A stretch of DNA of 64,000 nt from Sipunculus nudus (lineage: Eukaryota > Annelida > Sipuncula > Golfingiida > Sipunculidae): the NCBI GenBank assembly GCA_026874595.1, contig CM049306.1:35914019-35978018 (forward strand), written 5' to 3'. The notes below the pieces were generated by a model. It searched no databases and was not told the origin of the DNA. It worked only from the letters and a program-made list of their open reading frames with translations. Position numbers and translations under genes: made by a program. Of the stretch, positions 23,258 through 38,200 are shown piece after piece (the first letter of the stretch is position 1; the number at the start of each line of letters is the position of its first letter).

Positions 23258-26200
23258 ATGGGTCCACAACAGGAAGTTATGTATCCAAGAGAAGCGGCTG
23301 CATACATTGCTGCAAAGAGCAAACATGTTACTATATCATCAGCAGGAATAAAGAAAACAGCAGAACATGTAAGTACGTCATGCATCTTCCAGTAATGTGT
23401 TACTTTCTTTCACTTGGGGTTGTGAAAATATACAGGGCGCGACATTAAAGTTAACCGCTAGCCTGGGGCAAATGAAAGTTTCAGAAAATAGTGGAAGGGG
23501 AACAAGAAGTCGCCTCCTACTGCCCGACTGGTCAAGTAGGCCAAACATATACTTTTACCCAGGGCATGAAAAAGGAAATTTGTGTTCTTGAATACAATCA
23601 ATAATATCTAAAGGGCAAGTAAAAATTTGTGTAGGGCAAGTAAAAGCTCATTGTTACTTGCCAAATTGGGCAAGTACTTTCAAAAGTTAATGTCAAGCTC
23701 TGATATAACTTTTTATATCATGGCAATGATTTTGTGTTATATTAATTGTGGTATGTGCAGGGTTCTCCACTAGCCAATATTGTAACGTGACTTTGGGGTC
23801 GGAAGCCACTTAAACAGAAGAATTCGGGTTTTCTGAGATTTAATAATTAACAAATCCAGACAGTAATTAAACTGTATTTATTATATATCAAAATCTAAAT
23901 ACACGCGCACATATAATAAGAATAAAACAAAATAATAATACGTTGATAAACAAATAAAATACTTGGCCTGGCCTTTTTCTCAAGAAGCTCAGACCTAATA
24001 CTACTCAAAACCGGTAAATTAATAGAATTAATAAATGTTTAGTTAAACAATAGATCAACTAATTTAAAGTAACCAGATATTAATGAGACACAACCAATTT
24101 CGAGGTAGCACTGTACCAAAAGCGATAATAACTAGAAAGTGCTATTACTAATAAAATAACAATACCCTATACTGCTGCTTAGCCCTGGGGTGTAGATCTA
24201 TATGGCTCTCTGGCTTAGTTGTCCCCTTGTATGTCAGGTGTTAGTATGCTAGCCTTGACTGCTTGACTTGACTAGGCCTGACTGCCTGGACACAGATATC
24301 AAGGCATATTTATATCCTAACCCCCGGAAATAGGATGCTACCGGACAAAACAGGTGACAAATAATTACATAGGTGTAATAATAAGAGCTTTACCTAATAA
24401 AGCTAAGCTTCAGGTCTGTTTACCATATACCGGCTGGCTGGGGTAGGGTACAGTATATGTTGTTGTCAGCTCTCTGCCCAGTGACACAGTACTGGTAACT
24501 GATACCTGCCCAAAGCGATTGATGATAGCTGTACTGCAGGGGGGGGGGGGGTGAACTGAGTGGACTGAGTATGTCACAACTGGGGAAATAGAACCTGATC
24601 CCTGCTACATTACCCCCTTCTTACAATCCTTGCTACAATATAGCCTGGCGCACTGCCAGCCTTTCATTTCTGGTCACCCGCTACCCTTTCCCTGTCCCTG
24701 CCAGACATACAGTGGTCAGGGGTAACAAGGACTGGCCTTACAGACTGACCCTGCAAGGGGTCTTGCTGAGTGATTGTTAGCCTGGAGTAATTAAGTTGGT
24801 GTCAGTGCAGGGATCTTATCATCACAGCCCTGACATCAGGTTACTGGATGGGTATAAGGCAGCCCACTGTTGTAGAGTAAGAGAAGCCACAACTCCCTTC
24901 TTCCCTAACTGCACAATGCCTGTTGGCATGGATATTGGTTAACATTGATACATATTCTGACTGTGGCTTCTAGGAAGGTATATTCACTCAGTGTGCTGTC
25001 ATAACAGCTGGTCTTTAAGTGTGGCTGATACAATAAATTTGTATATTTGCATTCTATTTGTTGTTAGTATGACAGCTAATACAAACAAATTACACATGCC
25101 CTTCCTCTTGCTGTCAATGTTCGAACATGCATAAAAAAGCCATGCAGATTAAATTTTTAATCAGACAATAAAAAATGCTTGTCGCGCAACAGGTCTTGAA
25201 TACAATCAATAATATCTATAGGGCAAGTAAAAATTTGTGTAGGGCAAGTAAAAGCTCATTGTTACTTGCCAAATTGGGCAAGTACTTTCAAAAGTTAATG
25301 TCAAGCTCTGATATAACTTTTTATATCATGGCAATGATTTTGTGTTATATTAATTGTGGTATATGCAGGGTTCTCCACTAGCCAATATAGCCTGGCGCAC
25401 CGCCAGCCTTTCATTTCTCAACAACAGCCTTAAATGTAACCCGCCACTCTTTCATCTGTCCCCGCCACCCTTTCCCTGTCCCTGCCAGACATACAGTGGT
25501 CAGGGGTAACAAGAACTGGCCTTACAGACTGACCTTGCAAGGGGTCTTGCTGAGTGATTGTTAGCCTGGAGTAATTAAGCTGGTGTCAGTGCTGGGATCT
25601 TATCATCACAGCTCTGACTTCAGGTTACTGGATGGGTATAAGGCAGCCCACTGTTGTAGAGTAAGAGAAGCCACAACTCCCTTGTTCCCTAACTGCTTTT
25701 TAATTACACAATGCCTGTCGGCATGGATATTGGTTAACATTGATACAAATTCTGACTGTGGCTTCTAGGAAGGTATATTCACTCAGTGTGCTGTCATAAC
25801 AGCTGGTCTTTAAGTGTGGCTGATACAATAAATTTCTATATTTGCATTCTATTTGTTGTTAGTATGACAGCTCATACAAACAAATTACACATGCCCTTCC
25901 TCTTGCTGTCAATGTTCTAACATGCATAAAAAAGCCATGCAGATTAAATTTTTAATCAGACAATAAAAAATGCTTGTCGCGCAACAGGTCTTGAATACAA
26001 TCAATAATATCTATAGGGCAAGTAAAAATTTGTGTAGGGCAAGTAAAAGCTCATTGTTACTTGCCAAATTGGGCAAGTACTTTCAAAAGTTAATGTCAAG
26101 CTCTGATATAACTTTTTATATCATGGCAATGATTTTGTGTTATATTAATTGTGGTATATGCAGGGTTCTCCACTAGCCAATATAGCCTGGCGCACCGCCA

Positions 26201-29200
26201 GCCTTTCATTTCTCAACAACAGCCTTAAATGTAACCCGCCACTCTTTCATCTGTCCCCGCCACCCTTTCCCTGTCCCTGCCAGACATACAGTGGTCAGGG
26301 GTAACAAGAACTGGCCTTACAGACTGACCCTGCAAGGGGTCTTGCTGAGTGATTGTTAGCCTGGAGTAATTAAGCTGGTGTCAGTGCTGGGATCTTATCA
26401 TCACAGCCCTGACTTCAGGTTACTGGATGGGTATAAGGCAGCCCACTGTTGTAGAGTAAGAGAAGCCACAACTCCCTTGTTCCCTAACTGCTTTTTAATT
26501 ACACAATGCCTGTTGGCATGGATATTGGTTAACATTGATACAAATTATTCTGACTGTGGCTTCTAGGAAGGTATATTCACTCAGTGTGCTGTCATAACAG
26601 CTGGTCTTTAAGTGTGGCTGATACAATAAATTTCTATATTTGCATTCTATTTGTTGTTAGTATGACAGCTCATACAAACAAATTACACATGCCCTTCCTC
26701 TTGCTGTCAATGTTCTTACATGCATTAAAAGCCATGCAGATTAAATTTTTAATCAGACAATAAAAAATGCTTGTCACGCAACACGTAAGCACCAGGCCTG
26801 GTTTGACCGTGCTTACCACCAGCCTATCAGAATTTCTAGTGGAGAACACTGATATGTATCTGCAACAAGAAAACCAGCTACTCCAGTACTTCCAGCCTTC
26901 TTTCTCAGACAAACTATAAGACAGCAAATCACTAGAGTTTACAAATCCAGTCCTTTTGAAAATACAAGTGACCATATATTTTTTATATCTTATAGATTGC
27001 TCCTGTATTGAATTTATTAGATTCATCAAATTAAATATTATCCTTGAAAATAAATGATTTTCAAACACAGAAAGACAAAGGTGTTGCCATTATCTTCAGA
27101 TGGGAAACCTAAATGTGCATGTTTGTGTGCCAGACTGCAGATAAATATGCATAAAATGATAGCAAGAAAATAGGGAAATGAGCAATGTGATAATCACAGT
27201 AATCAAATATCAGGATAATCCTTGATATTGATTATCATCCCAATTCTAGTTTAAATTGCAAAAATGACTATATGCCAGAATGTTTGGCTCTGTTACACTT
27301 CTGTTGCCCTGAGTTGTGAATTTATCCAGTAGATGGCAGCAGCATGTCTTGACAACCATCATCTATGAAGGGAAGGATGAAGGGAAGGATGGATTCTTTC
27401 TGTCTGTAGACGTGATGTTTCTCTACATGTCTGTGTGGACTTATACACCAAAACTACAGCAAAGACCCACTAGAAAATTTTACAGAGTGTAGGTTTGTGC
27501 AATATCTCACTTCTCCTTCAGATAACATATATCTAGAATTGAGATTCATTAAATCAAAGGGTTAACAAAAATAATAAATTGTGGTTCACTCTTCATTCAC
27601 CAGATCGCAGACTGCATTCTAGTTCTAGCCATATTAAAATATTTTTTTTCAGCTTATGGAGCTGGTAAAGAAGGATGACCCTGTGCTTTTACTGCAACGC
27701 TGGAACACCCACCCGCTCAATGTTCAGACCAAGGAAAAGGCAGCAGTGGATTGGTCAGTACATGTATGACAATATTAAATTAAAATAAGATTTCCATCCC
27801 TCTATAATTTGAGGGTTTGGGTGTGGTCCAAAAGAAGCATTATTCTGCTTTAAACTTTGCAGATACGTGTCTGTTTGTCCCCAAACTCTCTCTGCAGGAA
27901 GACTTCCACCTAGATACTGTCCTCAGGCATCCTTATTGAACACTGACAGCTTTATTTCTCCCATTTTCTCCCAACTGCTGGATATGGAAAAGTCTGGGTG
28001 CAGCTTTAAATAGACGTGCAGCTGAAAATTGAGAATATACAGTACTTATTCATTGATGGAAGTGTTGGCTCAATACATTCAACATTGATCATGTTGTGTG
28101 ATCTCAGTTTCATGTGCCAGCTGATTATTTGAATCATCTGTAGACTTCTAGATTTATATGATATGATAATTGTGTTTCTGGAGGGTCACTGATTATGAAT
28201 AAATTAATTTTGATTAATAGAAATTTTGTTTAAAAATGCACACACATGTTATGCAGGGTTTTCAAACAGGTAATATAGAGACTTAATTTACACTTGTTTT
28301 GACCATTTTTTTGCCTTTAATGGAAATGTTTGAGCTAAGGGAGGCTGTGAGGCTCAAAAGTGTGCATTTCATAGGACTGTCTCAAGCATTAATTTTAGAG
28401 AGGTGTCAATATAAGTTTGTTGCCTGTAAAGTGTAGTTCCCCTGCATGCTGCTTTAATGAATTCTCCTGTTAAAGTAACATATGTTAACAGAGTATAAAT
28501 ATTTCATTACATTACATTATCCATTTAAATATTGACGTCAGGGTGACCAGTCTGGTGACCTATGTATTTTCAGAGCAATTTAAACTTGTTAGGGCCCCGC
28601 TTGACAAGCGGTGCCCTATAGTGATCACCGTGTCAGTCCATCCTTCCGTCAGTGACTCTTTCGCGCGCGATAACTCAACAATAACCTAATGCAGCTTTCC
28701 CAAATTCACAGGGATAATTGGTACCTATGAGGGCTCCATACCTATTGAATTACAGACATGTCAGAATTCCAATATGGCTGCCACAGCCCAATCGCTGATT
28801 TTCTTTTGCACGTGATAACAACAACAACACGCTGCTGCTTTCCCAAATCCACAGGAATGATTGGTACCTATAATGGCTCCAGACCTTTTGAATTACAGAC
28901 CTGTCGGAATTCCAGTATGGCTGCCACAGCCCGATCGCTGATTTTCTTTTGCGCGCGATAACTCAACAACAACCCACTGCGGCTTTCCTAAATTCACAGG
29001 GATGATTGGTACCTATGAGGGCTTTAGACCTATCAAATTACAGACCTGTCAGAATTCAAATATGGCCACCACTGCCCGATTGCCGTTTTTTTTTTCACAC
29101 GCGATAACTCAACAACACACACTGCAGCTTTCCCAAATTCACAGGGATGATTGGTACCTATGAGGGCTCCAGACCTATTGAAATACAGATCTGTCGGAAT

Positions 29201-32200
29201 TCCAATATGCCGGACACAGCCCGATCCCTTATTTTTGTTTGTGTGTGATAACTCAACAGCAACCTACTGCGGCTTTCCCAAATTCACAGGGATGATTGGT
29301 ACCTATGAGGGCTCCAGACCTATTGACTTACAGACCTGTTGGAATTCCAATATGGCCGCCACTGCTCGATCGCTTATTTTCTTTTTGCGCGTGATAACTC
29401 AACAACAACACACTGCAGCTTTCCCAAATTCACAGGGATGATTGGTACCTATGAGGGCTCCAGACCTATTGAATTACAGACATGTTGGAATTACATTTAT
29501 CCGTCACTGCCCGATCGTTGATTTTCCTTTGTGCGTGATAACTCAACAACAACCTACAGCAGCTTTTCCAAATTCACAGGGATGATTGGTACCTATGAGG
29601 GCTACAGACCTATTGAATTACAGACCTGTTGGGATTCTAATATGGCTGCCACAGCCCGATCACTGATTTTTATTTTTTGCGTGATAACTCAACAACAACC
29701 TACTGCAGCTTTCCCAATTTCACAGGGATCATTTGGTGACTATGAGGGCTCCAGACCTTTTGAATTATAGACGTGCTCAAAATCAAATATGGCCAACAGA
29801 CTACATTCTGTGATTTTCTATTGCACACATTATTTCAGACCTATCTTCTTTAATATCATTTGATCCAGTCAAATTTTTGCCCTCATGCATATGGATAAAA
29901 AACGTGTTTTTGTTTGTCATATTTTTTATATTCAACTCAATTTTTCACCCACATGTAAACTTGTCCAGCACTACCAGAAATGCAGGGCCCTCTGAGGACC
30001 ATTGTCTGACCACATCTAGTTGTGTCTAATACCATGGGTACAGTATTGGTGTAGTTATAAAAAGCCTCAAATATGTTCAATAAAATTTGTACACCACTGT
30101 TCATTCAACTCTGTACATTTAAACAAAAACGCAAGGATGTGTTAAGGATGCCAAATGTAAATTAGATCAGGTATTATCAATAAAGTAAAGGCAAATGTGA
30201 TAAAAATTATTAAATGTAAATGGACTTGAATTCTTACAGTATTCATGTGTATTGTTTGTGATTACAGGGTGTTTTTGACAGATGTTGGCAATTTTTCATT
30301 TTGGTCAGATGATGAAAATAAGAAATATACTGTCACCTACAAGGGCAAAGGTTACACTGGTTACTGGTCATGGGTGGCAGCAATCAACAGGGCATTAGAT
30401 GTAAGTATGCTGAGAACTTTGGTAACAAACCATTTTTTATAGGCCTGTCTATGATGGTTAACATTAAATCACAGACAACTTTATGTTCATCCAACAGGAG
30501 GGTATCCCCTTCACTGACCCTGCCTACTATCGTGACCTGACCATGGACAAGTTGAAGCAGCTGCTGCGTTCAGATTCTGACACCCAGATACCCATGCTTC
30601 AGGAGAGGCTGCAGGTTCTGAAGGAAGCTGGAAAGATCCTGTGTGAGGTAAGTTTGGAATTTTGTGATGATGAGAGAAGCATGGTTTGCTTCATATTCTT
30701 CATGTTCTCAGAGTAACAACATTTGAATTTTACTTTTTCATTGTTCCACATTGGTACCATTTACCAATTGTACCATACAGTAACCAGCACAGAGTATTTC
30801 CATTAATTGTTTATATTGGTATGTGAGGAATCTATTTAACAAGTTCCCAAGAAAATGAGTCGAAATTCTTTTTCATTGTTGGAAGATAATATGAATTGTT
30901 TGATATTATATATGAGATGAAGTATACTCAGTAAACTGCCTTATTAGTCAGGCCCTATCATGTATTTAAAGTTGAAAAAAATTAACTTCTAATGACTACA
31001 ATGACTTATTTACATGTCTGTAAAGTTTTGTCCCAATTTCTTTGTGAAACCATCAGTGTTGGAGTTTTCAAGTCTGGTCAAGACTGGCTTGAAGATATTT
31101 TACATATAGAAGTACATTGATTGATCTTTGATAATGGTAGAATTCTAAAATATTGAATTGAAATTTAAGGATACTAATGTGTCAACTCAGACTTTTTTTT
31201 AAATTCAAGGGTTGCATGGACTCTTATTTGGATGAAGGTGACTCTGATTTGTGAGGTGGTGGCTTTGCCTTTGTTTTGGCCTCTGAGGGTGGTGACTTTA
31301 CCTTGATTTTGGCCTCTTAGGGTGGTAACTTTGCCTTCGTTTTGGCCTCTGAGGGTGATGGCTTTGCCTTGGTTTTTGCCTCTGAGGGTAATGGTTTTGC
31401 CTTGGTTTTGGCCTCTGAGGGTGATGGCTTTGCCTTGGTTTTGGCCTCTGAGGGTGGTGACTTTGCCTTGTTTTTGGCCTCTGACAGTGGTAGCTTTGCC
31501 TTAGTTTTGGCCTCTGAGGGAGGTGACTTTGCCTTGGTTTTGGCCTCTGAGATTGGTGACTTTGCCTTCGTTCTGGCCTCTGAGGGTGGTGACTTTGCCT
31601 TGGTTTTGGCTTCTGAGGGTGGTGGCTTTGCCTTGATTTTGGCGTCTGAGGGTGGTGGTGTTGTTTTTGTTTTGGCTTCTGAGATTGGTGACTTTGCCTT
31701 CGCTCTGGCCTCTGAGGGTGGTGACTTTGTCTTGGTTTTGGCTTCTGAAAGTGGTGACATTGCCTTGGTTTTGACCTCTGAGGGTGGTGGCTTTGCCTTG
31801 ATTTTGGCCTCTGAGGGTGGTGACTTTGCCTTGGTTTTGGCCTCGTAGGGTGGTGACTTTGCCTTGGTTTTGGCCTCTGAGGGTGGTGGTTTGCCTTGAT
31901 TTTTGGCCTCTGAGGTCGGTGGCTTTGCCTTCGTTTTGGCCTCTAAGGGAGGTGACTTTGCCTTGGTTTTGGCCTCTGAGATTGGTGACTTTGCCTTCGT
32001 TCTGGCCTCTGAGGGTGGTTACTTTGCCTTGGTTTTGGCTTCTGAGGGTGGTGGCTTTGCCTTGATTTTGGCCTCTGAGGGTGGTGGTGTTGTTTTTGTT
32101 TTGGCTTCTGAGATTGGTGAATTTGTCTTCGTTCTGGCCTCTGAGGGTGGTGACTTTGTCTTGGTTTTGGTTCGAAAGTGGTGACATTGCCTTGGTTTTG

Positions 32201-35200
32201 ACCTCTGAGGGTGGTGGCTTTGCCTTGATTTTGGCCTCTGAGGGTGGTGACTTTGCCTTGGTTTTGGCCTCGTAGGGTGGTGACTTTGCCTTGGTTTTGG
32301 CCTCTGAGGGTGGTGGCTTTGCCTTGATTTTGGCCTCTCAGGGTGGTGACTTTGCCTTGGTTTTGGCCTCTGAGGGTGGTGGCTTTGCCTTGATTGTGGC
32401 CTCTGAGGGTGGTGGTTTTGCCTTGGTTTTGGCCTCTGAGGGTAGTGACTTTGCCTATGTTTTGGCCTCTGAGGTAAGTGACTTTGCCTTGGTTTTGGCC
32501 TCTAAGGGTGGGGACTTCGTTTTGGCCTAAGAGGGCTGTGACTTGCTCTTGAGATTAATTCCTTTGACAGGGATGTGGCCTTGGCTTTACAGATTGGTTA
32601 CTTGACTATAAGTCACCATTGTCCCAAGTTTTCTGTCTTTGAACTGAGCATCATGACACATGGGTCATTTGATTTACCTTGTTATGTACTTGAGCTCTTG
32701 ATAGTCTTTAACCTTTTTGTCCCCCGCTCTGCAGAGGCAGAATAACATTCCTAAATATTATTCGATTTCATTCAAATTTTGTTCAGTGATTGTTCTCATG
32801 CTTACCTTGGTTGGGATTGGTTTTGGATTGTTGGCTTCTGTCTGTCTGTCACTTTGTCTATCCATCTGTCAAGTTTTCGTTTCCATGCGATTACTTTCCT
32901 AAATATTATCCAATTTCATTCATATTTGGTTCAGTGATTGCTCTCATGCAAACCTTGGTTGGAATTGGTTTTGGAGTGTCAGGCTTCTGTCTGTCTGTCT
33001 GTCACTTTGTCTGTCTGTCTGCCAGGTTTTCATTTCCATGCGAAAACTTTCCTAAATATTATCCAATTTCATTTAAATTTGGGTCAGTGATTGCTCTCAT
33101 GCTTACCTTGGTTAGGATTGGTTTTAAAATAACTGGCTTTTGTCTGTCTGTCTGTCACTCTGTCTGTCCCTCTGTCAGGTTTTCGTGTCTGTGCCATTAC
33201 TTTCCTAAATATTATCTGATTTCATTCAAATTTTGTTCAGTGATTGCTCTCATGGTTACTTTGGTTGGGATTGGTTTTTGAGGGTCTGACATCTGTCCGA
33301 CTATCTGTCACTCTGTTTGTCAGTCAATCAGATTTTCATTTCCTTGCGATAACTTTCCTAAATATTATTCGATTTCATTCAAATTTGGGTCAGACATTGC
33401 TCCCATGCACACCTTGGTTGGGATTAGTTTTGGAATGTCTGGCTTATGTCCGTCTGTTTGTCTGTCACTCTGTCTATCAGTTTGTCAGGTTTTCGTTTCT
33501 GTAGGATCACTTTCCTAAATATTATCTTATTTCATTCAAATTTTGGTCAGTGATTGCTCTCATGCTTACCCTGGTTGGGATTTGTTTTGGAGTGTCTGGC
33601 TTCTGTTTGTCTGTCTGTGACAAGATCCAAAAGTGGGGGACATTAATTCCACAAATTTGCTTGTTAGCATCTGTAGCAAGGATAAAGGAGGCACTGTAGG
33701 TGTATTAGCTTTTTGTTCCAGAAATATGATGGGACTTTCTTGACCATGTTGAAAGAAGCAAAGAACAGTGCTCAAGAGCTCTTGCAGTTAGTCACAGAGA
33801 ACATACCATCTTTCAGAGATGTGTCAGAATACCAGGGCCAGAAAGGTATATATTATATTGAATTTATTGATTTGATGTTGGTGTTTTCCAGATGATTTAT
33901 TAGTTTGGCTTAAAAATAGATATATGTTAACATTGAAGATGCTGTGTGTGTTTATACATTTAGATATAATATTTATATCCACCAAAACAAAGTTTTGCGG
34001 ATACTAGGTTTTTGACTGGGTTCCCCTGCCACCGTATTTGTTTCTGGAGAACTCCTCTGAGATTACTGGACCAATTTTTCCAAAACTTAACCCAATTATA
34101 AGGTCACCTGTGAACTGGTGCCTAACTATTTAGCGTTGACCTCTGACCTTTCCTCTGTGCAGTGTGTCCATCTGTGTGTCTGTGTTTACACATAAAACCA
34201 CTTATCTCATGTACTTGTTTGACCGATCAGGCTAAAATTTTGCACCAGTATAGCTTTTGGGTAGCTTTAAATCATACAGTTAACTGGTGATGCCACCTTC
34301 AACTATTTTTGTACAGTGTCCATCTGTTTATCTGCCTTGGGTTAAAATTACTCATTGGGTTAAAAGGTGACTAATTCACCTGAAATTTGGCATGCGTATA
34401 CATCCACGATAGCTTACTTGTTAATATCTCAGGACTGGTTTGACGTATCTTCCTGAAATTTTGCATGTGTTAAGATTTCCCATAGCTCTTTATCATCAAG
34501 ACACTGGTGGTGCCTCCAGCAACCATTTTTGCACAGAGTCCACCATGTGGCACCACCCACATTCACCTTCATGCTGTAGATATCCATGCTAAAATCTCCA
34601 GACTGGTTTGACATATCTTCCTGAAATTTTGTTTAGATCACATAGTTCTTTATCATACACAAAACTTGTGGTGCCACCTGCAACAGTTTTTGCATAGCGT
34701 CGATCTGTATGTCTGCTGTGGGATAAATCACTCATATCTTGGCAGTGGTTTGACTTGTCCATCTGAAATGTTTTGTGTGTATACATCTTAGATAGTTTCT
34801 CTTTCAAATAACAGGTGGCGCCACCTACAATCATGTTTACATGGCAGACATCCATGCTGATATGTAACATGTCTCCCTCTATTTCCCCTTGCCACTCAAT
34901 CCATGCCTCACTTCACTGGTCCTTCTCTGATTTTGGCGGATACACATAGTTGCTTGTCAACTACCCGTATTCTTGTTATTTTAAAAAGAGTTGTATTATG
35001 TTTCTAAATAACTGGTAAATTAAATAACAAGCTAAATTCTGGTGTTAGATATATCTTTGTTAAGAGTAACAATGCTTCATTCATGGAAAAAATTTGGATT
35101 ATCTTCCAGTTGCCATATACAAAAGAGCCCAGATTCTGATTGCGGATATATGGGCTGCCTGTCAAGGAGAGGGCTATGGGAGATTTGATGACATAGATTC

Positions 35201-38200
35201 CCTTACCATGTTTGCAGATTACAGGTCAGTACTGCAGACAAACATTACATAGCCTTTTTAAATTTTAATTATCACATTTCAGTGAGATAGAGACAATTAA
35301 TATGAGTTAAGGACATGAATAATATTAACTTTACCTCTGAGGAAACTGATTGCAAGCAGGAGGCAAAAAGGAGACAAAGACCAGGGGTTCCCTACAGTAT
35401 TGACTAGCATCACCCAGATGGAAAGGACAGTCTCTTTATTCATGAATATATGACTTGGTATGACATTAATTATGTAATCTTTTCCACATTCCCCTCAATC
35501 TTTCCAACTTTTCTGTTTATCATGCAAAGACAGTTCCTATTGACAAGGACTAACATATGCTACTAGAAATATTGTCCAACTGCAACCATTTTTGCACAGC
35601 ATCCTTCTGTTTGTCTACTGTGGGATAAAATCACTCATATACAAGCATTGGTTTGACTTATCTGCCTAAAATTTGCATATGTATACAACTTTGATAGCTT
35701 TCTGGATTTTTTGGCATGTGGCGCCACCTACATACACATTTTTGCTGCAGACATCCATGCTTATATGCAACACACCTTACTCTATTCCCCTTGCCACTCA
35801 ATCCATGCCCCACTTCACGCGTCCTACTCTGATTTCAGGGGATACACATAGTTGCTTGTTGACTACCCGTATTCTAGTAAGTATTGTAATTATTATTATT
35901 ATTATTAACAGGCTTTGCAGTCAAAACAGCACAACTCACCTTTTCTGAAGAAGTGTTGTTTATTTTCCATCATCCATAATATGACCAATAATCAATTTGA
36001 TAGAAAATGTCAGAAGTAGATATAAAAATAACATTGGGCGATGAGTGCTAACCATAGATAAATGGAAATGTATGGATTTGTTTCAGGATCCCTCAAGCTC
36101 TTGTTTGGTTTGGTGCCCTAGAGTACTCAGATGAGCTTATGGACAAGTTAAAGAAAGGTGAGTAGAAAGGAACACTATTAACACTTTGCTGCTTCTTTAT
36201 CATCTTCAAAAGTGAACAGTTGTTGATTAAAGATTGCATTGAATGTCATTGAGTTCTTAATAAATGTCTTTTGAATTAGTATTTCATTTATTTCATTCAT
36301 ATGTTAGTTGGTTATTAAACCCTTAACATTGATTCATGATTTCAAAGGCTTTATACTCTGTTATGATTATAAAATATTTTTAAAATGATGGATTGAAAAG
36401 AAAAATGTTTCCATTAAATAAGTTCCATGTTGGGACAGTTCTTCAGATTTTAAATGTTTGCTTATACACTAAATTTGTTCAAATACTCGAAATCAGCCTA
36501 ATACATGGATTATTTCCTGCATTGTAGAACAAAGTAGCCAGGACGTTGCAAATGTGATCTCCAACTGGGAGCAAGTAATAATCAAACTTCAGATTAGTGT
36601 TTAACTGGAATAAATGGATATATACTTTCAGATAATACATTAGAGAACGGTGAGGAGCTTGAAGTGGAGATCCGGGGATGTAGCATTCATGTTACAGAGG
36701 CAAGTACTAATTATGCAATTATCAGAATCGATAACAAGATGGCTTCAGAGACATCAAACTCCCACCAGGAGGAACTCAAGACCCAATCCCAGGTCACATC
36801 CAGTACAAAGCCACTTGCTAATACTGATCAATAGCTGTCTGATATAATAATGAATATAATGAAACTGAGCTAATGGAACTTTTCCTTTTTGTTATTGAAA
36901 ATAGATTCTGAGATTTTATATTAACAATCAAAAGAGGCCCATGTTTTCACCAATACATAGACAGTACCAGTTTAAGTTATATACATTCTTGCAGGCCCCT
37001 GTATCTGGGTCATCACTTTGGCTGATTCTCGTTGTTTGTGATTTATATGATATTGAATCTAATTGACGATATTGATCGTTTGTCCAAACAGGACACATGC
37101 GTCTTGACATTTGCAATTCTGATTAATCCTTTAGCTATAACAATGCCACAGGACCCTTTGAATTGATTAAAAAAAGTTTTTAGTGTGATCCAGAATGTCT
37201 CCAAAATTTAGTGGTTCAACAAAAATTGTCCGGAACGTTTTGTGTGTATTTGCTGACAGACAAACTGAGGGTTAAGTATAATACCACTCTCCACCTGGGG
37301 GAGGTATCACAAAGGGAGCGGTGGGTGACACTTCTCACAACAGAACAAAAGAATACAATCTTATGGCTTTTATAATCTGTGTTGACCATCAGTGGATTAC
37401 ACACCCACTAGGCCAGTCTCATATTCCCCCAATACATCATATTGGTTACATTTATATTTTCTTAATTCTTTGCTGCATGATAATTTGACCCAGCATGACT
37501 GATATATCTAATGGATGTGTTTCTTGTATATATTATAACTCATATAATGCTGACACTAGTTTTGTTGTCCAAAATTTGCTGACATGGCAAATCATCACCA
37601 TGGGATGATTTTATTGCATGACAGGTATTGGCCAGAAAAAATCCAGTTTTCTTTGTACATCAAAATAGATGTAATATGCATCAGGCTTAATAAGCTTTTA
37701 CCTGGTCAAAGGGTAGTTGGATGAAAAAGTAGTTATGTCTCAGGTCTGAGTTTAAATTCTTAAATTGAAGAAAATTGAGAACATCATGGACAGTCAAATT
37801 AGTGTAGCATCGAATCGTCTAATCTTCATACTTCTGAGTTTGTTGCAGCCATGCTTTCATAGTTTTTGAATTAGCAAGCTGTTCTCATGTCTATGTCATG
37901 AATAATGAACAAGGCTTATACTTTAATGTAGCATCAAATCATCTCATCTTTATACTACTGAGTTTGTTGCAGCCATGCTTTCATAGTTTTTGAATTAGCA
38001 AGCTGTTCTCATGTCTATGTCATGAATAATGAACAAGGCTTATACTTTAATGTAGCATCAAATCATCTCATCTTTATACTACTGAGTTTGTTGCAGCCAT
38101 GCTTTCATAGTTTTTGAATTAGCAAGCTGTTCTCATGTCTATGTCATGAATAATGAACAAGGCTTATACTTTAATGTAGCATCAAATCATCTCATCTTCA

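Noticed and set aside
26670-27068. 132-residue minus-strand ORF in QNG1 intron 1
   Set aside because: Overlaps a MITE end and tandem repeat; low-complexity composition and no family features.
29151-29770. Overlapping plus ORFs of 60-96 residues
   Set aside because: They follow the 145-bp tandem units and differ in frame from copy to copy.
31317-32187. Long open frames (147-228 residues) on both strands
   Set aside because: They are produced by the 33-bp minisatellite, lie inside a QNG1 intron, and are open in several frames at once.
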